This document shows positions 28,423-41,500 of a stretch of DNA of 64,000 nt, in pieces (the stretch's first letter is position 1; each line of letters begins with the position of its first letter). This DNA comes from Diadema setosum (Eukaryota > Echinodermata > Echinoidea > Diadematoida > Diadematidae), in contig NC_092688.1 in the NCBI RefSeq assembly GCF_964275005.1, positions 26,142,934 through 26,206,933 of the forward strand, read 5' to 3'. Position numbers and translations under genes: made by a program. The notes beneath the pieces were generated by a model that ran no database searches, had not been told where the DNA came from, and saw only the letters and a list, made by a program, of their open reading frames with translations.

Positions 28423-29082
28423 TAGCTACACGCAGCCGCTGTAGAGACAGCGGCTGCACCTCTATTCCTTCGCAGACGTTGTCATTTTTCAGCGTGGTTG
28501 TGCGACTCCTTCATGAATATCTTTATCAATCGTGGAAAACTAAAATACAAGGAATTATCGTAATCTATGATAATCATTCAATAATCGGTATGCGATTTTT
28601 TGTTTAATTACGTCAAAAACTCACCGAAATCTGTGGCTGAAATCAGGTCTGTAAACGTCCTTATTGCTTCACTCCTCATCTGCGTGTTATTATGAATGGC
28701 ATTCACTCTCGTATACTACAACGTACAACGTAGGTAGTCGGAGAGGCGCCCTCTAGCTCTCCAACTACCTACGTTGTACGTTGTAGTATACGAGAGTGAA
28801 TGCCATTCAAATAACACGCAGATGAGGAGTGAAGCAATAAGGACGTTTACAGACCTGATTTCAGCCACAAATTTCGGTGAGTTTTTGACGTAATTAAACA
28901 AAAAATCGCATACCGATTATTGAATGATTATCATAGATTACGATAATTCCTTGTATTTTAGTTTTCCATGATCGATAAAGATATTCATGAAGGAGTCGCA
29001 CAACCACGCTGAAAAATGACAACGTCTGCGAAGGAATACAGGTGCAGCCGCGTCACTTCGCGACAGCGGCTGCGTGTAGTTA
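28423..29082. mobile_element. Mutator-like foldback element, 660 bp near-perfect palindrome
   Basis: Arms of about 315 bp (28423 to about 28740, and about 28765 to 29082) are near-identical inverse copies. The ends are TAGCTACACGCAGCCGCTG and CAGCGGCTGCGTGTAGTTA, with a loop of about 25 bases (GGCGCCCTCTAGCTC). It is flanked by an exact 9-bp duplication, TAGTCGAAT (28414-28422 and 29083-29091). Long inverted arms plus a 9-bp duplication are the signature of Mutator-like elements. It has no coding capacity. Few mismatches between arms imply youth or gene conversion. Confidence 0.88.
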
Positions 29083-29091
29083 TAGTCGAAT

Positions 29092-30730
29092 ATGCATTTG
29101 CCATTGTCTAGATTAATGAGAATCGATGACGTTGGTCAAGAAGACCCACACAGAACACAGTGCAGTTTACAGTTCAACATGATCAGTGATGATTAGAATC
29201 CATTCCAGTTATTCAGAATCTATTTTAAAAAATAGTTTAACGTTAAGTGAGCACTGTGCACTGCGGCTGTTAATCGTTGGATACAGAATAGGCAGCTGAT
29301 AAAAAAACAATGTCATTACATAGGCGATTTTCGCGTTATATATGTCCGCGTCCAATGGCAATGGCAATGCAATGCACGAACTCGTCAAAACTCCCATCGA
29401 ACTAGATGCGTGGGGCTACACAACGTCACACCACAACACTCACCGACCGTCATAGATAAAAATTGAGTTAGCGATTACTACCAAAATCTTCATAGTAATC
29501 AAGAGATGTAGTATGCGCATCAATCAAATCAACAACAAATATTTTGTCGATTTTTTGTATCATTTGACACCGTTACCTACCTAAACGACAACTGAACAGC
29601 AAGCAACCATGATCCTCGAGTTTCGCAAAAGTTTTGATACTGTGGGAAAGTTTGCGGTTTTCGCACAAGCAACAAGTTCACACTCGCGATAGACACATAC
29701 ATTGTACTAGTAGGAGAATAGGAACTTATTAGCGAATTAGCGACCGCATACCAGTTTTGCGCACCCCCGGGGGCCCCCAAAGAGGTACGTTGTCAAGGTG
29801 CGCAGTGAACACAAAACAGGTGCATCAAACCCTTTTGTGTTGGTACAGTAGTGTTATCTGCTGCTCTTTTCGTGAAGAGTGATCGAAGAGATTGTCATTC
29901 TCTTTGTATCGGGAGTGATTGATTTAAAGAGGCAATAGTGAGAAACTGTTAACGATAATATTGTATTCATGCGAAATAAGACGAAAACCCCGCTGTTCGC
30001 TATAGAATGTGTTCATATTCATTATTGTAGATTCGAGGGTTTCAATTATAGTTCAATACTACAGAAACTGATCTTTCTGCCTCCTTTAGTTGCACTCTTT
30101 TCTCGTCGTTTCATTTGTCCACCCCGTGTCTCATTAAACGTTAGTCTACTAGCTATTTTGAAACCTTTTAACCTATTTGCATTGTGGCATATACTTGCCC
30201 ATTTTTCATATCTCTGTATATATCTGTTTGTTATCCTTTTCTCCAGTTCTCATTTTGATTTATTTTGTTTATTGCATAAACTTTTCGTGTTACACGTTCT
30301 GATCACATCTTTTTCATTGTTACTTTGTTTTAAAAAAACACACAAAACCAGCAAACAGGTGAAAACAGGCTTTTATCCGTGATGAAGTAAAGTCAATCAA
30401 CCAATCAATCTAGATTAGGTATGTACTCTGATATATGTTCTTCCAAATGTTAATCATTATCATGATATTGATTATCAATGCAGAAGTAAAATTTCAACTT
30501 TTAACTGTATTAATGCACATGCCGGATTTTTGTTTAATCCATATAATTACATCGTGTTGTGAAGCAAGAAAACCATCATTACATCAAGAACTAAAGTATT
30601 TCGACCACCATTAAAATGCAGACTTCTCAGCTTAGTTTCTAGGTTATGTTCACATGGACAGGCGCAGCGGAAGGGGGTACGGGTAAGGAGCCCCCCCCCC
30701 CCCCTCCCCCGAAGAGACCCCCCACAACAC
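29092..30730. other. Spacer, no gene seen
   Basis: A 137-codon open frame at 29969-30382 is hydrophobic and T-rich without a recognisable domain. The sequence after it ends in GTCAATCAACCAATCAATC, which could be the short-repeat tail of a LINE. I could not confirm that. Confidence 0.4.
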
Positions 30731-30731
30731 C

Positions 30732-30732
<1 letters not shown>

Positions 30733-30786
<54 letters not shown>
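30733..30786. repeat. (CA)n microsatellite with flanking C- and A-runs
   Basis: About 27 CA units, preceded by a C-run at 30691-30710 and followed by A-rich sequence. Confidence 0.97.
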
Positions 30787-30791
<5 letters not shown>

Positions 30792-30959
30792 AAACGAAAA
30801 AGAAAAAAAAAACGTTCTGCGGCCCCTGACCTAGATCATTTCATTTCATATATTTCCAATCGTGCTCGGAACTATCTACAAGAAGGTTGTATTCTATCCG
30901 TAACCCTTGGTTCACATGGTTCACAATAATGAAAGCAACAGAGTAGTAGAGGGGCGAAG

Positions 30960-31173
30960 GTTGAGGCGTGAATTCTCTTCAGTTTGTCTCCCTCTAACAA
31001 ATCAAATTTGTAAGATCGCAACTGCTGATCTGTAACTTAACAAACATGTCGGGAAAAAGGAACCACGGGACTCGAACCTGTGATCTACTGCTTTCCGGCC
31101 ACCGACACTACTACCAGGTTAACCCTGGTTGCCGGCAGTCAAACCATGGAGCTACCAAAAGTAGCTCCATGGT
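30960..31173 (-). mobile_element. tRNA-derived SINE with a hairpin head
   Basis: On the minus strand GGTTCGAGTCCC (about 31067-31078) is a perfect RNA polymerase III B box. TGGTAGTAGTGTCGG about 45 bases upstream is an A-box-like site. A non-tRNA body follows, shared with 9859-9990 and 36297-36400 (ACAGATCAGCAGTTGCGATC, TTACAAATTTG). At the head a 13-bp stem (ACCATGGAGCTAC / GTAGCTCCATGGT, 31143-31173) closes on a 5-base loop. It cannot be a working tRNA: the acceptor and anticodon arms do not pair. Confidence 0.65.
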
Positions 31174-31329
31174 CAAACGATGAACTTGGACAATGTTGGA
31201 GCAAAATTTGATACCCAACCTCCGAAATCTCGATGGTGGTATATTATCTAATCATTATCCCGACATAATTTAACAAACATGTCGTTTATATTTGTTCACC
31301 ATTTATTAGGAAAGATGTGGAAATTTAAT

Positions 31330-31710
31330 GTTTTTGGCGGCCATCTTGAAGGGATGAATTATAGTATTGCTTGCAGTTGTGTTGCAGTGTGAAAGAATTC
31401 AGCTTTTACTTTTTGGAAGATAATTATAAGAGGAATTCAAAGTTTATTTGATGAAAATCAATTTTGAAATGGCTGAGATATCCAAACCAAAGAAAAATTA
31501 TTCTAATAAAAGGTGGGTCCCATCTTTATCCCTTTTGTCGTGGATATCTCAGTCATTTCAAAACCGATTTTCATGAAATAAACTTTTAATTCCTCTTGAA
31601 ATTGTATGCTAGATAGAAGGATGTTCATTATCTGTTACAAAAAAAGGGGGAGGGAATCATCGGTAAAACGTTGGAAACCTCAAGCTAAAACTGTTTAATC
31701 CCTTTTTATA
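31330..31710. mobile_element. MITE family B, third copy (edges uncertain)
   Basis: The arms AGTTTATTTGATGAAAATCA, TTTTGAAATGGCTGAGATATCC and the inverse GGATATCTCAGTCATTTCAA, AACCGATTTTCATGAAATAA are shared with 27901-28284 and 34005-34391. The outer ends have decayed, so the borders are approximate. Confidence 0.65.
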
Positions 31711-32272
31711 TCTAAAAAAAAAAAGTCCTCAAGAATGAAAGAGTTGCATCATCCAGGATTAGATTCAGATTCAGCACCCTCCTATAGATACAATACTCAG
31801 AAAGCATCGTGATCGGGCGGACGGTCAATCAAGGTTAGGCCCAAAATCTGACTTTGTTACTTAGGGGATGTTGCAAGAAGGTTTCAATCTATTGCAACTC
31901 CCCAAAATCAATCGCAAATCTTGTAACTGATTGCAACTCGACTTTCTTGCGGCACCCTTTGACTCTCTCTTGCAACACCCTTTGACTCTTTCCTGCATCG
32001 AAATTTCGGAAACTTCACTCAGTCCAGTTCTGACAGCGAGTCCGATGGATCACGCCATCCTTTGACCTTAAACCGAACAATCTATGTCAGGCGAGAGTGT
32101 GCGATCGAGTGTGAACAGGGGAGAGACGCGGTGTGCACCCGTTGCTCTCTCCCAGACCAGTGCCAGACAGATATCAAAGCACCCGTCCCGTCTACTGCCG
32201 TCCGGGCGCGGAAGTTTAGTCTCATGCGATCAGCGATCATCAATCTCCGTTACATAACATTTGCGTGGGAAT

Positions 32273-32517
32273 ATGACCATCTTCCATCCGGAACAGCACG
32301 GAGCGGGGCAAGACATTTCGATTTCGAAAATGATGATCCTTTCGGATGTCAGCATAGCCACCTCGTGCTTGTCGTTTTTCGGCTTCTTCTGTCTGAACAA
32401 GTCTCTGAATTATGTCTCGCCACCCGCGAAATATGCCGACAAAAATCGACACAAATGGCGCAACGCGATGTGTTCGCTTGTCCACGCCCTGATTGTCGGA
32501 ATATACGGCACGTACTG
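32273..32517 (+). CDS. TLCD exon 1
   Basis: ATG at 32273 (MTIFHPEQHG...) or at 32330 (MMILSDVSIATSCLSFFGFF). The latter starts directly with the first membrane span, as in vertebrate relatives. It ends GTY plus TG before GTAAGT. A long open frame in another phase (32062-32580) overlaps it and is a shadow of the GC-rich 5' region. Confidence 0.85.
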
Positions 32518-35500
32518 GTAAGTGGTTATCTCCCTCGCCTGAGCGGCCCTGCATCTATGCATCTATCACCGTGTACGTGTTGAGGGGTTACTGAGCTGAC
32601 TGTTAGTATAGTGTTGGTTGTTCTTTTTCAACAGAGGTGGAATGATTTAGTACCTAAGCCAGGACTGCTCTTTCAATGCTTACAGCTATGCTGTCATTCG
32701 AAATGCGGCTGACAAAACATGTGTTCATTTGCTTTGTGTTTAACACTAACAGCAGCTCTCTTCAGTCTTATGACGGTATTATTGGCGATAAAATTTACTC
32801 GTTTCACATTACATTGAAACGTTCAATTATATGGCAACGGAATAGCAAATGTTGACATCATTCCACTATTTAGTATTACCAATGCAATCATATCATTCGC
32901 ATGTGATATGTGTGAATGGTTCTGGGGAGTTCAAATACCCCTGGACATACAATAGGACAATTACCCCAGACCCTCCCCCTGACCCTATCCCTAAATGCTA
33001 ATCCTGAACCTTTAATCCTAACCCTAACCCCAAAATCATAACCCTAATGACTAACCCTTTGCCCTAATCTGTGGCATGTTGAGTTTACTCTAACCTTTAA
33101 TTCTCACTAACCAGTATTTGGGGGGTGGGAGGAATTAGAAGGTACATAATTGCCCTGTAATATGGTGTGAACACATTCAGCCTACATATTCTTCATGCGA
33201 ATCATGGGTTGGGTGGAGGTCACCCAGAATGTGACCTGGCCTTTTTTATGATGTCTACAATAGTAGACAAACTACCTCACGCCCACGCTCTGCCGCTCCC
33301 TATTCCCCCCCCCCCCCCCCAATATACAAACAGCTCCGCATTGGCAAACAGTAGACATGAAGCATTGAAATGTAATCCAGTACAAGACAAGGAGACATGC
33401 AGGAATTGTTCTGTGGCTGTGTTCTTTGCTGTCGGCTATTGTACTTGTGTATTTGGCTGTCGTTTCCCTTTTACGGGAATGAAACGCAAATGAACATGTC
33501 GATATCAGTTTGAATGAATGCAGCAATATTATAAGAACACATCAGTGAAAGTTTGTGGAAAATATGACAATCCGTTCAAAAGTTTAAAGGACAAGTTCAC
33601 CTTCATTAACATAAGGATTGAGAGAATGCAGCAATATTAGTAGAACACATCAGTGAAAGTTTGAGGAAAATTGGACAATCGATGCAAAAGTTATGAATTT
33701 TTAAAATTTTTCGCTGGATGAGAAGTCTACGACAGTTCATGTATTTGCATATAAATAGAAAATATTTCAAAGAAAATATAAAGAAAAATCTTGACTTGCC
33801 TCTTTTAGAAAACAGGGAGAATGATATTACCCTTACCATACAGGATAAAATCAGTAACAAGTTGAGGGAATGTGTACTTTTTATGAAAAACAGAAATTGG
33901 ATATTGTGATTAAAAATATATATATATTTCTTTATATCGTTATCCATACATCCCAATCTGTAGTATAGTCTTTTCATCTAGTAATAGCAGCACCAAAACT
34001 TTAAACTGATGGTATAGTATTGGTAGAGATGAGGATTAGGCTTTTAACTGTTCATGAGATACCAATAAACCACTTGTGAAATAATGGAGAGCATACCATT
34101 CTAAGAGGAATTCAAAGTTTATTTAATGGAACTCGGTTTAGGAATGGCAGAGACATCCAAAAACAAAGTAAAACAAAGGGATGGTGGGACCCACCTTTTA
34201 TTAGGATTGCTCTGCTTTGGATGTCTCAGCCATTTCAAAACCGATTTTCATGAAATAAATGTTGAATCCCTCTTGGAATTACATGCTCTTTCATATTTCA
34301 TAAGAGGTTTCTCATTATCTCACACACACACAAAAAAAAAAAATGTTAGAAACCTGAAGTTAGGTCTCAACCAAGACTAGGGCCTATCTCTTTAAAAGTT
34401 CATTACTTCTGAATATATCGTTCAGTTTTCCTCAAACTTCCAATGATGTGTTCTACCATTATTATGCATTTACTCAATCCACATGTATTTTCAGGTTTCA
34501 TTCCCCTATTGTTTGAAATGCAATTTGACTCCATAGTCCCATTGACTTAGACCCCATTTACAGTGCGGGGCTGGGGCGAGCCGCGGCCAAGCCGCGGCCG
34601 AGCCCAGCCTCAATTGCGAGGCCGGGCCCCGCAATTTTGTCTGTTTACACTGCCGGGCTCGGCCGCGCTTTTGATTCAAACCTTTCAATATTTTGTCGTA
34701 GTGGCGCTCTGCTTGTAAACAAATGCAATTTGGTATTGTCTGGTTTTCAGACCCTTTGCCAAATGAATTCCGTGGCGACGAAGTCGCCGTTCGGGCAAAG
34801 GCCTTTGCCGAAGGAAAGAATCCTTTGCAGGACAAAACCACCTTAAACTATACTAGTTTTCGACGTTGAGGGGGTAAATATTCTGAATAGCAAAATATAC
34901 ATGCAGAGGGTTTGGAAGCCAGACTAAAATTGGCCGCGCAATTGGCCGCGCATTTGGCCCAGTTTGCGTTTACACCAAGAAAAGGCCGGGCTCGGCCGCG
35001 GCTCGGCCACGGCCGAGACCACCTCCAGAGCGAGGCCAAATGCGAGGCCAATTTTGGCCTCGCATTTGGCCTTTTGCGCGTTTACACTGAAGCGGGGCTG
35101 GGCACGGCCGCGGCTGAGCCGCGGCCGAGCCTCGCACTGTAAACGGGGTCTTAGAGGATCAAAGAACCAATGAAGAATAACTTGAACAGAATAGTGGAAG
35201 TTTCAAGAAAATCAGAAAATTATCAAATTAAACTAGTCTTGTGGAGGTGATACTCCTGCTTTGTGAAAATATGGAAAAACCTGTAGAGTCCAATAACTTA
35301 CCTAGTTTATTCTGTTTTCAAGAAATATCTGTATACATTTTACCCTGTGATTCCTTTTGAATGAAATGCTGGACCTGGTATAAGTTCTACCCACATTGCC
35401 TTGAACTTTGTAGATAAAGTCATGATTAAAGGGGAAGGCTAGTAACTGATCAGTGGGAATCAGTGGAAATGCTGGGAGATGATTGTTCCAATCCTTGTGG

Positions 35501-38500
35501 GATTCATTCAAGAGTTCATTGTATATCTATTGTTGTGTGAAAATGATTTGCTTCAGAACGGTCTCATATTCAAGTAATGTGCAGATTAATGCTCCGTCAC
35601 TGACCAGGGACGCTAACCTGGAAGCATTAAACTGCACATTACTTGAATATGAGACCATTCTGAAGCAAATCATTTTCACACATCAATAGATATACAATGA
35701 ACTCTTGAATGAATCCCATAAGGATTGGAACAATCATCTCCCAGCATTTCCACTGATTCCCACTGATCAGTTACTAGCCTTCCCCTTTAAACAACAGGCT
35801 AGCTTTTGTTGACTAAGAACTTTCTGAAGCTGAGTGATTATTTCAGAGTGATGCATTTGAGATCACTGGAGAAGAGATGAGGGACAATAAATGTGTCATA
35901 CAGAGTCCCTATTCAAAGTAGGATTAGTCCTCCTGATCCAGATCTCTTTATATTAAATTGACCTTCCTTGACCAAAAGTAGGTTCCCAAGTCAATTATCC
36001 AGGCTTCATCCTTCCCTTTGTTGTTGACCACCCAAAGTGTCAATAGCATGCTCAGCGATAGCTGTGTGGCTTCTGAATGTCATTTTGTGATTTCTTAATC
36101 TGTCACCTAGTGATCCCAATTGAAGCTTCACCAGAAAGGCAGCAGAGGTGTGAAAGAACCATTCTGTTGTGAGAAAGTCCACTGTACAGCATTATATGAA
36201 AGTCAAATATAGAGGGTGGAAGAAGCTTTGATTTTAAATGAGAGCAATATTAGATTATGAAGCAGAAGGGAAGATGTGATGTGTGTGAGTTTTCTTCATT
36301 CTGTCTGAAGGCCCTCTGTGCAAATGAAATTTGTAAGATCACAACAGCTCAAGTACATTTTTAACAAACATGGGGGGGGGGGGGGGAGGAACCAGCAGGA
36401 ATTGATCCTGTCAACAAAAGATGACAAGTAAAAAACCAATGATTTTCAGCAACCCTTGATGGCAATGTCCCCACATTTCTCAATGTTTGTTTTTCATTTT
36501 TATAGGTCAAAGCCATATCAGGAAAGAATGATTTTTAGTTTGAAATCTTTTATCAAAGAAATGGATAATCAAAAACATCAGTGATGAATGAAAAGTGGAG
36601 ACCCCCGAAGGGAAGGCATCTTTAACTTTTATGTGCCATGGTGGAAACCCACCGTGTGCCACGTTATTCTGAGACACCAACATAGGCATGCGTTGAGAAG
36701 ACATTCTGTTTTTCAAATCTATATAACTTGGATAGATTTATGTTGAATAGTAGAGGAAGTGAGCAAATTTGTAGAGAAAATGCCAAACTTGGCATCGATG
36801 TAAATTCTTTGACAAATATGTAGTTGCTTTTCTTTCAAATGCGCAGTAGCTACATTTATCATAAATATGATATGACTTTTGCGCACAAAGCAGTGACAGA
36901 AACTTAGAATTTACAGGCATATCCAGTATGAAACACTGCTTGTTAGTCAATCACCACATAAAATGCAAGCTATAGACGAGATGAACATAATCGTGAGAAA
37001 CACTTTCATTGTACTGTGGCATTCGGCAATTTATCGATCAGTTTGGGCGGGTTTGTGCGTTTGAGAGGAATAATATGCGAAGTTGGCATGCCGTCGACTG
37101 AGTCGGAGGTGCGAACGTGGCACATCAAGAGTTAACCTGTTGAGGATGGTTTGATTTTGCTACAACATGCATTTCCCATAGACACTTGCCTGAGTATACT
37201 CGGCAGAGTATACTTGGGACTCATCCTCAATGGGTTAAAAAGAAACATGTTTCTTTCCTGTTTAAAAGCAATCCCTGAGATATGTGTAAAGTGCAGTTTG
37301 CTGAGATTTGGTTGATGATGGTTTGTCATTTCTTATTTTTTTTAACCCGAAGACACTCCACAGATCGCATTCAGACGTGCGACCTCCCCCCCCCCCCCCT
37401 TGCACCATGTGTGATGGGCCCTGGTCAGTGGTATGATTGATTCTGTATTAGTGGTATAGGCATTCTGTATTATCAGCATTTTCATAGGGGAATGTTAGTG
37501 CATCAGTTTGAGTTTTATTCAAATCCAGGTCAAAAGTACTTATATAGTAGCCAGTCATCTGCAAAATAGACAATCTGTGACGAAAATGTAGCCTTGATTG
37601 AGGCCAGTGAGGTACCACTGTCATGCTTTGTGTCCCATGTGTACAATGTAGGGCTGCCAAGTCCATAGCTTCACCCATTTATCATGTTCTCTTCCTCTCA
37701 CTGTTTGGGTACACACCTGATTGCACACCATTTCATGATAATAAAAGAGCCTGTCTACCACCCTTTTCTTTTCTCACTCACACTCCCTGTTCAGTGCTGG
37801 TAGCCCTGTGTATAAATGTTGTTTACAAGCAGGTTGTTTTCATGTGCTGTGAAGACATCTCAGGGGCATTTACCCCCCCCCCCCCCCCCCAAAAAAAAAA
37901 AAAAAAAAAAAAGGAAAGAGGAAAAATTTAACAAAGAACAGAAAATAAAACAACCCCCCCCCCCACAACTGAACTAAAATGAAAGAAAAGAATATGTACA
38001 AAGAGGTTTACTGCTATTATTTCTCAAATGCTCTACTACCCCATTCTCAGGCCACCGTCATTTCAAGCATCTAGGCTTACGATGTGCATTGTGTTGCATT
38101 TTCCCTTCATGAATATTCCTTTCATTTGACATTGATTGTAGTCTTTGTTGATAAGAAATCTGCTAGTTCTGTTTACATCGTATATTCTGGTGTCAGTAAT
38201 GTTGAAAAATAATCAGCAATGTTATTTTTTAGTGAAATGTTGAAATATGCAAAAATTAAAACCAAACCAAGTCAAACCAACGCGATTGTAATCTGATGAA
38301 AAAACTGGCTAGTGCAATTCTAAAACTAAATTCTAGCAGTCATTGAAATTTGTGAGCATGGGGAGTTAGGAAAGAAGCTTAATGAGACATTCATATCAGC
38401 AAGTCTCATCCATGCTCTTCACAAATCTTCACATCAGATCAATTATCCTTTGCTATCGAATACTTTAAATTGGTAATATGCAAAATTGTGTGTATTTCAT

Positions 38501-41500
38501 GTTTTAGTTCAGCAAAACAATTTGAAAGAAAATACATATATTGTTTTCGTGGAAATGCTTTCATTAATCCTATCTTATGTTACTGTTTTCCCCCAAGTCT
38601 GTTAATTCTCTAGGAGAAATATATGAAATTACGTCATATTTGCTTTATGCCATGAATTTGAAGAAAAAAACTACATGTAATGTTCTCACATATTCTTTTG
38701 TTCATAGTATTCATTCTTTCATTCACTCTGTAATTAACTGATTATTTCTTATTAAATCTATCATGTTGCTTGTTTCATCTCTTTCCATGATCTAGCTTCT
38801 TTTCCAACCCAGAATTACAAGAAGACTTGGTCAATGGCTACACCCTGGGTTCTGAGGTCATCATAGCTCTTTCTGGCGGTGAGTATTCCTATTCAAACAT
38901 TCTAAGAGATGCCAAACAAGGTTTACCGCATTTCCTGTCATGGACTAACTAGGCCATGAGAGGAAGTCTGTTTGTTACTATGAACGTTGACCGTGACGAT
39001 ACTGTCACATGTTCATATTTCCGCCAGGAATGTCATGTGTTTGAAGTTTGAAGCTGATTGTACAATATTATCGTACAAGTAGTTTGCATTTTGCTCAACC
39101 CTTTCAGCACTTCAGGAGTTTTTGTGCAGTGTGAACTTCTACTGTTTATCATATCAACATTAGCACAAATTTTGGGCAAAAGAAATAGGTCAGCCCATGA
39201 AAAAGTTCATGTATGTTCCACAGTAGCCTCAGTCAAGTTAGAATGTGGAAATAGTTGTTTCCAGATTCACCAGTAACGGATTAATTGTGTAAGGGGAATT
39301 ATGGACTAAAAGTTATTCTGAAAAGAAAAGAAAAAATGACAAGCATAACAGTGAAAGTTTGATCAAAATCAGAGTAAGAGTTAGGAAGTTGTGAAATTTT
39401 AAAGATTTGCACATTTCTGCAAAACAGTTCTTGAACAGTTGATATGAACATAATATGCAAATAGTGAGCTGACAATATAATCACCTCCCAGTTTTCCATT
39501 AATCATCTACAAAAAAAAAAAAAAGGTGACAAAAGTGCAATTCTTGAACTAAAAAGTTTAGAACATATGTTATTCCAGGATGAATAACTCCAAACTAATG
39601 TAAAGTCAGATATATTAGGATTTAAGACTGGGGTGTAATTGCTTTTCAACAAAAAGTAGGAAATTTCAAGATTTTATGTACAAACTATAAATGCATGTAT
39701 GGCAAGTTGTGACTCAATGACATCATCATCATAAATCATGACTCTATCCTTTGCTAAAGTGTTGTGGTTTTCATGTCCTTGATATTTTGTGGACACAATA
39801 CCTTCACAAAAGAAAGATGTAATAACTACTCGTTTGAAACTTATATCTTCACAAAATTGTTTAAATGTTGCTGTCCCCCCCCCCCATATGAGATGACCAG
39901 TCAGTTGTATTATAGGCTTTTAATTATTGAATGACAATGTTCACAGCTGATGATGAAGGTTGTAGCACACATTTTTTGTTTGTTTGTTTGTTTGTTTGTT
40001 TGTACAGAATAATTTCGTTGGCTGTGTAATGTATGCACCAGAAGTATACATGCACATTCAACTGTTTGTATAATTCCCATGGGCAATACAGAACTTGACT
40101 GTGCCAAATCTTGCATTTCAATTTTCCTGTTGGCCTTGGAACAAGACTTGCACTGTATATAATCAGCACTGACCATTTGATCATCATAATTATTACACCC
40201 TCTACACTAGCCAAGCAGAGCCAAGGTTACAGAGTATATACATGAATATTCATTGTATTGGAGAGGGAGAAAATTCAGTTTTTTCTCCAAGTTGCACAAT
40301 TGTATCATTTGAACAGATATGATAACCTAAAGAATACTGATCATGGTAAACATGACATACACTGTTCAAGGTCTACACAAAATACTTCTGTGTAGTAGAG
40401 CAAATAATGCCTGAGTTCTCCTGTGCAGTGATCAAGGATCATTCAAACAAGTGGAAGGAGGAAAAAATCAGAATTTTAAAGATGCATCTTGGACAGAGTA
40501 GGAATTTAAATGAAGCAAAAAGATGATGTAATTTATCCCAACTCTTTGAGTCGCTATTGCATACAAGTTTCACAATATTGATTCAAAGCAGATGTGCATG
40601 TAAACTGTAGATTTGCTAAGTGTTGATGTTATCTCAAGTTAGCGGTTCAAGGATTAACTCCTCAGTATCAAAGTTACCAAGAATTTGTTTGCAGTCCTTA
40701 ATCTCTGATAGGTGTAATTGGTGTAGATTACAATTGTTTAGTACACTAAGTGACATTTCTGTGATAAAGAAGTTAAGGAGAGACTCCAACTGTCCTGCTT
40801 AAGGTGGGAGATTCCCGCTTTGAGGCCATTTTCTCAAAGCCTCTCACTCGCCCACACAAGATGTATTTTCTCCCACCCAACATAAAATTGTTATTATGGC
40901 CCGAATTCACGAAGGTGGTACAATTGAAACCATGGTTTAAACCATGGACAAAGACCATAGCTCTGCATGGGGCGCCAAGTGTGGCATGATCTATTTAGTT
41001 ACAAAATCAGTCATTTCGTCGACGTAATGTTCATTTCGTTACGAAATGTTAACATGACAAAATGACTGATTCCGTAACGAAATAGGCCATGCGACATGTG
41101 GTGCCTCATACAAAACTACGGTCTTTGTCTACGGTTTAAACCATGGTTTCAATTGTACCACCTTCGTGAATTCGGGCCTTATGTATCAAAATATGTCTTA
41201 AGTTAGCACCAGAGTGCATAGATACAACCATAGAGCTTCCGCGGCCCTTCAGCGGGCCCTGCACCCTGGCCACATTGGAGTCCCTAAAGTTGTAGACTTG
41301 GCAAATGTACAGATTTTCAAAATTATTCTGCACTTTTAATCACGTCAGCCAGGTAAGTTTCTTTGTAGTCCCTTTCAATTTATTTGAAGGAAATTCCAAA
41401 TGATGGAAGATGAATTTTGGGCCCTTCCAAGTACTATATTTTGGATTTGATAATGTTGCTTTGTTGTAAGAAATGTCTTTCCTTAATACTCCATCCTCTG

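Noticed and set aside
29969-30382. 137-codon hydrophobic open frame
   Set aside because: T-rich, no recognisable domain and no splice partners; more likely spacer or a LINE tail.
30555-30786. 79-codon minus-strand frame rich in Cys-Val
   Set aside because: It is a translation of the (CA)n microsatellite.
31053-31130. Possible tRNA gene on the minus strand
   Set aside because: The B box is perfect, but acceptor and anticodon stems do not pair and a SINE body follows.
32062-32583. 173-codon open frame overlapping TLCD exon 1 in another phase
   Set aside because: It overlaps the exon with clear family homology, runs through its donor and has no domain.
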